From Linderina pennispora (lineage: Eukaryota; Kickxellomycota; Kickxellomycetes; Kickxellales; Kickxellaceae), in the NCBI RefSeq assembly GCF_002104995.1, contig NW_024468252.1, forward strand, positions 558,001 to 622,000: a DNA stretch of 64,000 nucleotides, in the 5' to 3' direction. Numbering within the stretch: position 1 is the stretch's first letter; the number at the start of each line of letters is the position of its first letter. The position numbers and the translations under genes are program-made. The notes under the pieces are model-generated. The model was not told where the DNA came from and did not search any database. It saw only the letters and a list, made by a program, of their open reading frames with translations. Shown one piece after another: positions 31,128-41,340 of this stretch.

Positions 31128-32369
31128 TTACTGAGTCTTCTTTTGGGCAGGTCCAGTGCTCGAAACTGGGTACAGTGGTGCGATCCGTTGGTTGGCGATG
31201 ATCTGCTGCAGAACCCAGGTGTTGGCAGCAAAGATCACCATGCCCGCAACCCACAGCATGGTGAACGTGTCTTTGCCCAGAAACTCGAGGTTGTATGCCT
31301 GCTGCAGGTACAGGCCCTGCGACCCGAACCACACGGCGACCAGGATCAGGCTCTTGGGCAGCAGGTTCTGTGAGTTGTACGGCCACACGACGGGCAAGAA
31401 GCAAATGTACCACATGAAGTACTGCGCTGTGCACACCTTGTTGTACGCGACAAAGGCGAACGTCTGGGTGAATGCTGCAAAGTACAGGTCCTGGCCAAAG
31501 GCAAACCCAAGCATGGTGACAACAATGGCCTGCGGTAGGAACGACAGCAGACCCATGACTACGCTTGCCTGCGACTGGAATGTCAGGTATATTGGCAGGA
31601 ACCACATCGAGTAGTTGTGCCGGTGGTCCTTGCGCGTGACGTGGTACAGGTATGTCTCGTCGACGAATTCGCGCCCATACACGGCGTACATGATAATGTT
31701 GAGGGCAAAGAACACGCATGCGCTACTGACAAAGAACTGCACGCGCTGAGCGTTAACTAGCCGCGCAACCCACGATTTGGCGCGCTGGGCGCCTGGCGCA
31801 AACACCGAGCTGTCCAGGAACACCAGGATCGGGAGCGCATAAATGATCGGGTAGATTTTCAGATGCACAGCCAAGCCAAACAGCACCGATCCCATCGCCA
31901 CGTCCTTGCACTGGAATGCATACAGTGCTGCCATGACCGACGCGCAGATCAGCGACTCGGCGCTGCCACGCGTCGAGATATTGGCGACCTGCGGATTCAG
32001 CAGCCACAGCGCCGAGTACTTGGCTGCCGCCTGCTCGCCGAGTCCACGACGGCGGATAATTCGGATGATCAGGTCGCCAACGATGCAGTCGCAGAGCACA
32101 AAGAGCCACTTGCCAAACGTGTGGTGCAGCCAGATGTTTGGGGTTAGGAGCCAGGCAAGCATCGGCGTGTAGCGGTATGTCGAGCGGCTGTAAGGGCTGC
32201 GGCCCTCCAGGACAAACCGTGCAGCGTCGGTGAACACGTTGTAGTCGATGTCAGTGTATTTGACTGTCATGTGCGCGTCCTGCCAGAGCCCGTAGAGGAG
32301 CATGCCTATGCGCAGCACCAGGCCGCCAATGAAGACGTTGCGTGTCGTCAGTACCTGATCCAGCGACAT
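31128..32369 (-). CDS. GPI14: GPI mannosyltransferase I (PIG-M/GPI14)
   Basis: ER membrane enzyme that adds the first mannose to GPI precursors from dolichol-phosphate mannose. 413 residues from ATG 32369 (MSLDQVLTTRN). The lumenal DxD motif is in KYTDIDYNVF (residues 40-42). SRSTYRYTPMLAWLLTPN and AVHLKIYPIIYALP are GPI14/PIG-M landmarks. Many hydrophobic segments span the length, and the C-terminus is KKTQ. An in-frame ATG at 32474 would add 35 residues lacking family similarity. It is divergent from SEC22. Confidence 0.95.
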   Translation of the reverse strand: MSLDQVLTTRNVFIGGLVLRIGMLLYGLWQDAHMTVKYTDIDYNVFTDAARFVLEGRSPYSRSTYRYTPMLAWLLTPNIWLHHTFGKWLFVLCDCIVGDLIIRIIRRRGLGEQAAAKYSALWLLNPQVANISTRGSAESLICASVMAALYAFQCKDVAMGSVLFGLAVHLKIYPIIYALPILVFLDSSVFAPGAQRAKSWVARLVNAQRVQFFVSSACVFFALNIIMYAVYGREFVDETYLYHVTRKDHRHNYSMWFLPIYLTFQSQASVVMGLLSFLPQAIVVTMLGFAFGQDLYFAAFTQTFAFVAYNKVCTAQYFMWYICFLPVVWPYNSQNLLPKSLILVAVWFGSQGLYLQQAYNLEFLGKDTFTMLWVAGMVIFAANTWVLQQIIANQRIAPLYPVSSTGPAQKKTQ

Positions 32370-32843
32370 GCTTGTGGAATGAAAATATAGACGTGTGGTG
32401 AAGAGAGTGCTCGGGAAAAACTGCCTTGGCCGCTCCGACGCTGCTGCATCGTATAAGTGCCAGATCTGATCCACACATTATGGACACCATGGATGCGTGC
32501 CAGTCTTCCAGCAAACGTGGATGCTGGAGGTATACAGGTGCAACAAGCGGCATGGCTATATGATCGGCATGGGTGGTATCTGCTCACATGGACGTGCGGA
32601 GGGACGTACTGCGCACACCTCAGAAAGACCACACGGCGCATCGACATGGCGGGCGTAGCAGCAGCACATGTCATCGCCAGGCGTGACCTGCAAAGCGGGC
32701 CAATCAAAGCTATCCAGCGTTCAGGGCTGTGGAGCATGGAAAAAAGCAAGCCAAAAGGAGGTGCTTCAATCAACAGCCGTTTTCTTCTTCTTTTGCTTCT
32801 ACTCAATCGCCCTCCCAAACTTTCCCTTTCTTACATTACCACG
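32370..32843. promoter_or_regulatory. Divergent GPI14/SEC22 intergenic region
   Basis: 474 bp between two start codons with no supported gene; a likely shared promoter for two secretory-pathway genes. Confidence 0.5.
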
Positions 32844-33497
32844 ATGGTCAAGTCGACGATTATCGCACGCGTAGTGGACGGTCTGCCACTGGCCGCCTCG
32901 ATGGACGACGAGCAGGCGGAGTCGGAGCTGGCTGGCTACAAGTCGCAGGCCAAGGCAATCTTCAAGAAGCTCAATCTGCAGTCTGAGCCAATGTGCTCGA
33001 TTGAGTCGGGTCCCTACTTCCTGCACTACGTGGTGGACCAGGGCGTGTGCTACCTGTGCATCTGCGAGCGGTCGTTCCCGCGCAAGGTGGCATTCAGCTA
33101 CCTGGATGAGCTGGCCAAGGAGTTCCACATGAGCTACGGCAGCGAGGTCGAGAAGACGAACCTGCGGCCGTACGCATTCATCAAATTCGACACGTTTATT
33201 CAGAAGACAAAGCGCATTTACGAAGACTCGCGGACGCAGCAGAACCTGTCGCGGCTGAACGAGGATCTGAGGGATGTCACACAGATCATGACAAAGAATA
33301 TGGAGGATCTGCTCTGGCGCGGAGACAGTCTGGACCGCATGAGCTCGCTGTCGGACCGGCTGCGCGACCAGTCGGAGAAGTACCGGAAGGACGCCAGGAG
33401 GCTGAATCTGGAAGCGCTGTACCGCAAGTACGGAATTCCGGCCGCCATCATCCTCGGGTTCCTGCTGATTCTGTACCTGCGGTACAAGCTGTTCTAA
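32844..33497 (+). CDS. SEC22: SEC22 R-SNARE
   Basis: Vesicle SNARE for ER-Golgi traffic. 217 residues. The N-terminal longin domain (MVKSTIIARVVDGLPLAASMDD ... FPRKVAFSYLDELAKEF), an R-SNARE helix (NLSRLNEDLRDVTQIMTKNMEDLLWRGDSLDRMSSLSDRL region, central Arg in the ionic layer), and a C-terminal anchor (IPAAIILGFLLILYLRYKLF). The length is nearly that of known Sec22. The frame is open upstream, but the longin domain fixes the start at ATG 32844. Confidence 0.97.
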   Translation: MVKSTIIARVVDGLPLAASMDDEQAESELAGYKSQAKAIFKKLNLQSEPMCSIESGPYFLHYVVDQGVCYLCICERSFPRKVAFSYLDELAKEFHMSYGSEVEKTNLRPYAFIKFDTFIQKTKRIYEDSRTQQNLSRLNEDLRDVTQIMTKNMEDLLWRGDSLDRMSSLSDRLRDQSEKYRKDARRLNLEALYRKYGIPAAIILGFLLILYLRYKLF

Positions 33498-33902
33498 GTT
33501 TTTCCATTAGAGAATCAAGGATGAATCGGCTGTTTTGTGAAACTTCTAATATCCCGAGGATGTGGAGACCAGAGGATGTCTAAATTAACGAGCACCGCGT
33601 GCAGAGGGCCAGAACCGTGGTTGCCTTGCAAACAAAAGACTGTCGGGCCGGGGCTGCATCTCGTTTTGCACTGCAAGAATGGCCAGCAGAGACCACATGC
33701 CCAGGTTTTTCTTTTCAAGCTCAACCGTTTTCACCGCTTTTCCATGCGAACGCGGCACCTCCTCTGCTTCCGATATAGTTGCCGGGCTATTCCTGCTTCC
33801 TGCTTCCTGCCTCTCTTCTCCTTCCCCTTCTTCCCCCACATTGTCATTATTATTATCTTTATTCGCTTACATTCACCTACCCACATTTCACTGTTTTTCG
33901 TT
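33498..33902. other. Intergenic region upstream of the SAC-domain gene
   Basis: No gene seen; pyrimidine-rich 33780-33900 before the start codon. Confidence 0.45.
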
Positions 33903-36900
33903 ATGACGACAGATACACCAGTGCCACTTGGCTTGGATATCGAGAGCACGCACAGCGGCGACCCCAAGCAGACGAAACAGATAGTCGAGCCAGCGTCGAT
34001 ACGCCGACAGGTTGGCCGCAGTGTGTTAACGCTGGGTGATGAAGGATACTTGCTGCGCAGCATCGACACTCCGGACAGAACACTGCTGGTCAGGTTCAAC
34101 GGTTCGGTGCTAGCAAAGGGTATGTGTAATGTAGCAAGGGCGGTCCAGCACTAGCATATGGCGAAACTGCATCTTGTGCCTGGTCTAAATGCTGTTGTTT
34201 GCACACGAGCCACGTAGATGATGGCACCCACACTCCTTCAGAGGCATTGACGAGGGATAGCAGCGAAGGTGCAAGCGAGGACACAAAGAGGTCGATTGAG
34301 GTCCACGGCGTGGCAGGCATTTTCGGCCTAGAACTCTTCAGATACTTGCTGGTGATTACCAGCAGTCGAGACCGTGGCAGTATTGACGGAAGCACCATAT
34401 ATGAAGCAACCAAGGTCGTTGCGCTGCCGCTTGACTACGACAGCGGCGCAAAGCACATTGACAGAATTCTTCGGGCGGCCAGCAAGGAACAACTGAAGCA
34501 GCACGAACGCACAGCAAGTGATACTGGTACGCCTGCATCTGGGATTATGTCGCCAGAGGAGACGCCAGACCCCGATAGCTCGAGTAGCGCGAATCCGGGT
34601 CGCAAGCAGTCGACCAGCTGGCTATCCCCGCAGCTTTCAAAGCTGCTAGGCATGAGCAAGAAGAAAGTAGAAGAGATAGATTTGTCAGAAGACACTGCCG
34701 GCTCGCCTACACATGAGCAGCAGCAGCCACCGCAGCAGCAGTCACCGCAGCCGCAGCACTCTGGGAGTCATACACCAGCAGAAGAAGCGGCTGGAGATGG
34801 CAAGGCTGGATCGTCGGCTCATCGTATGGAGTCACGGATTGTAGAAGAGATCCGGCGTGTGTTTGGAGCCAGCGGCATGTTCTACTCGTATGGCTATGAT
34901 CTGACACGGTCTCTAGAGGCCAAAAATGGCCAAGCAGCAGTGGCTGAAGACACTGTGCTTGCCGATATAGTTGATGGCGATTACTGGTTTAACAACCATC
35001 TCCAGAAGCTGCTGCTGAAGAATTCGGCTGCTGCCTGGGCATTGCCGCTGGTGCAAGGGTGTGTGCAGATTGCAATGTGCTCGGTGGCAGACGGCGACTC
35101 GTTCCAGGTCAGTGTGGTGTCCCGGCGCAGCTGTCGGCGTGTTGGCGTGCGGTATGAGCGGCGTGGGGCGAACGCAGACGGATATGTGGCGAACTTTGTC
35201 GAGACCGAGCAGATCTTGTCGTTTGAATCGGGAGACGGGAAGCAGTTTGCGAGCTTTGTGCAGACTCGCGGATCAATGCCCTTCTTTTGGAAGCAGCCGG
35301 CAGCTGGACTGCACCCAGTCCCTGTTGTATTGCGCGACGATGCTTCCAACGCCAATGTGTGTGCCCTGCACTTGGAAAGAGAGGTTGGGCGGCTGGGACG
35401 GCAGGTTATTGTCAATCTGGTGGAGCAGAAGGGCCGTGAGGACATCGTCGGGTCAAAGTACGCAGCGCTGGTCGGTGAGTGCGTGGCAAACGAGATGGTT
35501 GACGCCCAGGCGATCCGGTACATCCCGTGGGACTTCCACCACGAGACGCGCGGGATGCGGTTCGAGAACCTGAACCAGCTGTTGGAGCAGCTGCAGGGCG
35601 AAATTGCGCGCATGGGCTATTTCTGGCAGGCAGACGAGCAGTTGCTGATCAAGCAGTCTGGGGCGTTCCGCGTCAACTGCATGGACTGTTTGGACCGCAC
35701 GAATGTGGTGCAGAGTGCAATTGCGCGGTATGTGCTTAACGAGCAGCTGGTGCGCCTGGGAATCCATGCAGCGCCCGAACTCGGCCTGAGTGCCTACAGC
35801 GGACTTGAAGCGACGATGAACAACCTGTGGGCAAACAACGGCGACTACATCAGTAGACAGTACGCCGGCACATCGGCAATGAAAGGCGACTTCACACGCA
35901 CCGGGAAGCGCAACTTTGCTGGGGTCATGAGCGATGCGTCGTACTCGCTAGCACGGCTGTGGATAAACACGTTCAGGGACTACTTTTCGCAGTCGGCATT
36001 GGACTTCATCATGGGCAGCCAGACATCCGTCGACGTGTTCCGCACACTGGTTGACCTGAAGTCGCGCGAGCCTGACCACGCACTGCAGCTGGGGCGGGCG
36101 CGGGAGGCGGCAATCGAGGCCAGCATAGCTATTGTTGTGCATGACGGCGAGTATGTGCAGCTGGCGCTGGTTGTGCGGTCGCCAATGCAGCTGGGCGTGA
36201 GTGTGATCCGACATGAGTCAGACGCGGTCATGATACTAACGGATGTGGCGATGTATGTGTGTGGATACCACTACCAGATGGAGAGGGTGGAGGAGTTTGT
36301 CAGGGTGGAGCTCAAGGACATTACAGCTGTGCAGCATGGGGCGTATATAACCGATACGGCGATGCCGCAGGCCTTGGATGTGGCCAGGAATAATGGCATT
36401 GTGCTGTATTTCGCCAAGGGCGTAGCCCAATTCAACTCGGGCACTGTGCAGGATGCTTCTGAGATCAGGAATGGGTCTGGAGAGCGAGAGTCGGACCTGA
36501 AATCCGTCGATATGTCATCGTCGGCCTCGTCAATCGCCTCCACAGCGGATGGGCAGCCTAAAGCAGCGGAGCCCTCCACAGACAGGCCAGCTACGGGAGA
36601 TGAGCCGGGCGAGAGCTTCCTTGCCTGCAAGCTGGCGGACGAAGCGCAGGTAGTAATGCAGCTAGTCCCCGGCCAGCCATCAACAGCAGTCGGTGCATCT
36701 GCGTCGAGCAACCAGCTGTCGGCACTGTCGCTGGCGCGGCTCAAGTCGCTGGAGGACCAGTCGCCGGAGATGCTGGCCGAGTGCCTGTGCTCGATGATCC
36801 AGTCGGCCAAGACCAACGCCGACGCGCAGTCGTACTCGGGCGGGCAGTTTGTGCTAGATGCGCCGATTATCAGCGCGGCGGAGGCGAAGCGCAAGGTCAG

Positions 36901-36949
36901 CGTCATGAGCAAGGTGACGAAGAAGATCCACCACGCATTCTGGATCTAG
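33903..36949 (+). CDS. SAC-domain phosphoinositide phosphatase (INPP5F/Sac2-like), two exons
   Basis: 982 residues. Exon 1 is 33903-34119, the intron 34120-34217 (gtatgt...cacgtag), exon 2 34218-36949. The SAC catalytic motif is NCMDCLDRTNVVQ (CX5R(T/S), Cys near residue 558). Upstream comes RYIPWDFHHETRGMRFENL and downstream SALDFIMGSQTSVDVF, typical of SAC proteins. A Ser/Gln/Pro-rich insert (residues about 145-220) splits the SAC N-lobe. After the phosphatase core the protein continues for 270 residues, with VRSPMQLGVSVIRHESDAVMILTDVAMYVCGYHY resembling the hSac2 homology domain of INPP5F. Substrate is probably a PI monophosphate; orthology to Sac1 or Fig4 is less likely because of the C-terminal domain and lack of transmembrane hairpin. 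Confidence 0.85.
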
Positions 36950-37078
36950 CAAGTCACGTGCTCTAATGATAAGCACAGTTCGTCGCACTGGAAACCGTAG
37001 GCAGCTGTGCTTTTTTTCTCTTTAGCTCGCTTCACTGAAAAAAGAAAAAAAAACTCTAGCATTCTTTTCACATGCAAA

Positions 37079-37399
37079 ATGGGCGACACAGGACCCGAGA
37101 AGAAAGTGGATCCGATCATGGAGGACTATGCGCGCAAGATCCTGGGCAGGGACACTGAGCTGCCGGAGGACTACGCGTCGATGATTATAGAGTCGCGGCG
37201 GCGTGGGCGCGCCGGCGAGGAGCAGCCGTTCCTGAAGCCGCACCGGTGCGACAAGCACCTGCAGGATTTTCTGGACGGGCTGTTTCTGTATGAGGCATGG
37301 GAGCCGTGCAAAATCTACTTCAAGTGCCTGGGATCCAAGATGGGCGAGGAGCCGGAGCGGTACAAGCTGAAGGGCGACCCGGAGTCGCTCAAGCGATAA
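37079..37399 (+). CDS. Uncharacterised small acidic/basic protein
   Basis: 106 residues from ATG 37079 (MGDTGPEKKVDPIMEDYARKIL). Not recognised. It is charged with no membrane segment. Three cysteines lie in PHRCDKHLQDFLDGLF and EPCKIYFKCLG, spaced like a partial CHCH hairpin but missing one Cys. The Asp/Glu-rich N-terminal helix and Lys-rich end are conserved-looking. It sits tail-to-tail with NDUFA9 (121 bp between stops). Codon use resembles its neighbours, so it is likely real. Confidence 0.65.
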   Translation: MGDTGPEKKVDPIMEDYARKILGRDTELPEDYASMIIESRRRGRAGEEQPFLKPHRCDKHLQDFLDGLFLYEAWEPCKIYFKCLGSKMGEEPERYKLKGDPESLKR

Positions 37400-37519
37400 G
37401 CGGGATTGCTTAGGGAAAGAGGTGGGGAGGTTTTTAAAATGAAAAAAACTTAAAAAGGAGACTAAAAGAGTGAGACGGTGTAAGTTTATGCCTACAGGGG
37501 CAGCAGCAGGGAGAAGCGT

Positions 37520-38764
37520 TTAGACGACGATGTCCTTGTTGTCGGGGGCCACCGGCAGCTGGTTCTTCCGGAAGGCCTTGTAGCCAGCAGGCTCGAGCGG
37601 GTCCTCCTCGTGCTGCGACGGGCGGTAGTGGCGGATGTACTGCAGGGCGTTGAGCTCAAACTTGTGCGGCTCGATGCCCAGATCGGCGAAGGTCTTGACG
37701 GCGGCATCCTTGCTGGGGATATCGTCGATAGACATCAGGTCGACCTCGTGATGGCTTGTGTAGTGGTAGGGCAAGATGTCGGCGATCTTGGCGGCCAGGC
37801 GCAGCATCTTGGGCGGCAGGTCGACCTGCCACAGCTTCTCGTGCAGGAGCAGGTTGACAACATCGATGAGCTCCTGGCGCGTGTACTCCTTTGGGTTGTA
37901 GAGGTCGTAGGTCTCGCCGACAGTCGCCTCGTCGTCGCGGATGATGTCGATGGCGTGGGCCACGTCAGAGACGCACACGGGGCGCACCTTCTGCTGCCCC
38001 TTGTTGACCGTCATGTAGAAGTACTTGAACCGGCCCATGTTGTTCAGCAGCTCGTCCTCGTAGCCGTACATGGTCGCGGGCCGCACAATGTTGGCGCCGG
38101 GGAAGGCCTCGCGCACGCGCTGCTCGCCAAAGGCCTTGGTGACCAGGGCGTCGGAGTGGGCGTTGGTGCGGGCATTCAGGTTCGACACGTGGATCAGGCG
38201 GGACACGCCCGCGTCGCGCGAAATCTCGGCGATCCGCTGGGCGCCCTCGACGTGAACCTGGTCGAAGGAGAAGTTTTTGGTCTCCCAGTTGCGGCCGATC
38301 AGGTTGATGACCACGTCCGAATGGCGGACGCACTCCTCGATCTGGTACGGGTTGCGCAGGTCGAATTCCATCGGGATGATCATGCCCAAGGTCGCCCGTG
38401 GGCTTCAGGTGCCGCGCCAGCTCGTACATGCCGCGGTACGGCACAATCACCTTGGTTCCCTCGCGTGCCAGCCGCGCAACCACATAGCGCCCCAGGAAAC
38501 CGGTGCATCCGAACACAGTCGCAACCTGGCCGTTCCACGACTGGCGGCCGTAGTTTCCGCGTCCGACATAGACCTTGCCCGTGGTCTTGCGGATAGCAAT
38601 ATCAGCCTTGCCGCGCTTGGCCACAAGCTGCGCAGCCGTGTCTATAGAGAGTGGTGTGTTATCAGTACATGTTGCAGCGTGCCGGGGTGAGTGAATCTCC
38701 CTGCCTGGACTGAATGGCCACGACGCTTACTCTTGAGTCCGCGATTCAGAGGATTGGCAAACAT
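37520..38764 (-). CDS. NDUFA9: Complex I 39-kDa subunit (NDUFA9), two exons, one frame break
   Basis: Accessory NADH:ubiquinone oxidoreductase subunit with an SDR-like fold that binds NADPH without catalysis. Exon 1 is 38731-38764 ([11 protein letters not shown]), the intron 38642-38730 (gtaagc...ctatag), exon 2 37520-38641. Landmarks are [30 protein letters not shown] (GxxGxxG), [41 protein letters not shown] and [17 protein letters not shown]. One extra base near 38384 separates KPTGDLG from [12 protein letters not shown]; ignoring it gives a continuous homologous protein. About 373 residues, normal for the family. Confidence 0.94.
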
Positions 38765-39911
38765 TTCGGCGGTTTAATTGAATGAATCGAGAGAGTGGAA
38801 AATATAAGAGCAAAAACCGTGAATTGAAGAAGCAGCAAAAAGGCGTCAAGGCCACTGAGACAGCTCAGTATACCGGCAGGTAGCATGGACTGCTATTTTT
38901 CTTTATCGCTGCTTCAAAAGCCCGCGCCCACGGCCAGGACATCTAATCTCAGCCGTCACGTGCAGATCACATCTGGTGATTGCATGGGAGAGATCAGATC
39001 AGTGGATCCACGGCGCATCCGAGCAGTGTCCAGGATGCCGCCACTGCCCCCTGACCCGGCGACCGATGGGGCGGCGATTGGCAGCACAGCAGGGGCAGGT
39101 GCCGCTTATCAGGCGCAGCATCGGTGCCAGCAAGCCAGGGCCACAGCGCCAACGCAGTAATGCGCCGCCGGTGGCGCTCCTCTCTCCCGTCCAGATCCCC
39201 AAGTGGTGACTCCTTACGGACAGGGGCTGCAGCCCTGGGCCAGAGTCCTGGGCAGCTCGCACTTTGGTCGCCGTGCGCAAGGGATAAACCGAACAGCCGC
39301 ATCGTGTACCGCGCTATGTGGTGCTAGAGGCGATCAGGTGACAGAGATGCCTGCTCCAATATATGCGGCATGGCGTCACACGGCTAGGTCAGATTGCAGT
39401 CATTGCGCATGACCTGCAGCACATAAACACTTAGAGTGGGCATAGGCACGCAGGAGGGTACAGATGGTAAAAAGGTTATGCTCAGATGTCGACGGGTCGG
39501 ACGGGAAGGAAGCCTGTAGAATGGGCAGTCCTGCAGCAGGTCTTTCGGCCGCTCATCGATGATGGCCCGGGTTGCCTATTGCGGACAGCGGTGTGCAACA
39601 CTGCAGCGTCAGGAATAGCAGGGCTGCTTAGCGTGTGAGAAAGGGGAAAAATCGTGTGAACAGGTGCGAAAAAATAATGCAGCACAATGTACAGCGGCAG
39701 ACAAAAGATTGGCGTCAGGAACGGCCAATCACAATAGTGACTGGCCACGTGGCAGCGTGCGGATCCTGGGTAAGCGGGCGGGACAGAAAAAGTATAAAAG
39801 GGGGCCCTCCCGGCGCAGACCTGGCAGGCAGCATCGACATACTTCCTCAACCCCAAGCAACCAAGCAACCCAAGCAACAGCCTCATCCAAATCCAAGAAG
39901 CAAATCCAGCC
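38765..39911. promoter_or_regulatory. Divergent NDUFA9/OAT intergenic region (1.1 kb)
   Basis: No supported gene; short frames only. Strong TATA box tataaaag at 39793-39800, 112 bp before the OAT start, followed by a C/A-rich 5' leader with repeated caagcaac units (39853-39880). Confidence 0.6.
39793..39800 (+). promoter_or_regulatory. TATA box of the ornithine aminotransferase gene
   Basis: tataaaag followed by a G/C-rich stretch, about 112 bp upstream of ATG 39912. Confidence 0.6.
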
Positions 39912-41181
39912 ATGACATCGTCTGCCAAGTACACTGCTGCAACCAGCCAGCAGGCCATGGAGCTCGAGAACGAGTACGGAGCACACAACTACCATCCGCT
40001 GCCGGTGGTCATCGCGCGTGGCGAGGGCGTGCACGTGTGGGACCCCGAGGGCAAGAAGTACTATGATTTCCTGTCGGCATACTCGGCAGTCAACCAGGGC
40101 CACTGCCACCCGCGCATCGTCAAGGCGCTGGTAGACCAGGCATCCACGCTGTGCCTGTCGTCGCGCGCATTCTACAACGACAAGCTGGGAGCCGCCGAGA
40201 AGTTCATCACCGAGTTCTTTGGCTACGAGATGATGCTGCCAATGAACACCGGCGCCGAGGCTGTTGAGACAGCGATGAAGCTGGCGCGCAAGTGGGCGTA
40301 CCTCCACAAGGGCCTGGACAACGACGGGTACATCCTGGGCGTTGACGGCAACTTCCACGGACGCACGGTGGGCATCATCTCGCTGTCGACAGACCCCGAG
40401 TGCCGCACAGGCTTCGGGCCATTTGTGCCGAACATCACAGCGACGAACCCGGACACGGGCATGAAGCTGCGGTACAACCACGCCGAGGACCTGGAGGCGG
40501 TGCTGGAGGCGCACGGCGACAAGGTGGCAGCGTTCCTGGTGGAGCCGATCCAGGGCGAGGCCTGGAATCAAGGTTCCGGAGCCCGGGTACCTGAAGCGGT
40601 GCTACGAGCTGTGCAAGAAGCACAACGTGCTGTTTATCTGCGACGAGATCCAGACGGGCATCGGGCGCACGGGCACTCTGCTGGCGATCGAGCACGAGCA
40701 GATCCGGCCGGACATTGTGATTCTGGGCAAGGCGCTGTCGGGCGGAGCGTACCCGGTCAGCTGCGTGATGAGCTCCAAGGAGATCATGCTGTCGATTAAG
40801 CCCGGCGAGCACGGGTCGACATACGGCGGCAATCCGATTGCGTGCGCGGTTGCGGTGGCGGCGCTGGAGGTGGTGCGTGACGAGAAGCTGACGGAGCGCG
40901 CCTACGAGCTCGGGCAGCGGTTCCGTGAGGGTCTGCGCAAGATCCAGTCGCCGCTGATCAAGGATGTGCGGGGACGCGGGCTGCTGAACGCCATTGAGGT
41001 CAACCCGATCGAGGGCAAGACGGCGTGGGACCTGTGCCTGCTGCTGCGCGACCGCGGGCTGCTGGCCAAGCCCACGCACGACACCATCATCCGGCTGGCG
41101 CCGCCGCTGACCATCACGGCCGAGCAGCTCGACGAGTGCGTGGAGATCATCGTCAAGGCCATTGCCGACTATTCACAGTAG
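39912..41181 (+). CDS. CAR2: Ornithine aminotransferase, one frame break
   Basis: PLP fold-I transaminase converting ornithine and 2-oxoglutarate to glutamate semialdehyde and glutamate (arginine catabolism). Start ATG 39912 ([11 protein letters not shown]); no presequence, so it is likely cytosolic as in yeast. Landmarks: [69 protein letters not shown] (read after dropping one T at 40563), [15 protein letters not shown], the PLP Lys in [14 protein letters not shown], and [14 protein letters not shown]. About 422 residues, the standard size. The single extra T lies in GCC-T-GGA; otherwise the frame is clean to TAG 41181. Confidence 0.95.
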
Positions 41182-41340
41182 ACCAACTGCTTTCTGTATT
41201 CTCAATTTAATCCATTACTGCAAACAGCACATTCCCGATCAAAGGAGTCGCCACGCACAAACGCAGGGACTCAGCCGCCAGCCATCGGTAGGCCGCTGTC
41301 TCCTCGGTATTCTCCACTAATAGTTCCACGCTTCTTGACA

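Noticed and set aside
13328-41181. Ornithine gene cluster (ODC and OAT)
   Set aside because: They are 25 kb apart with many unrelated genes between; linkage is too loose to call a cluster.
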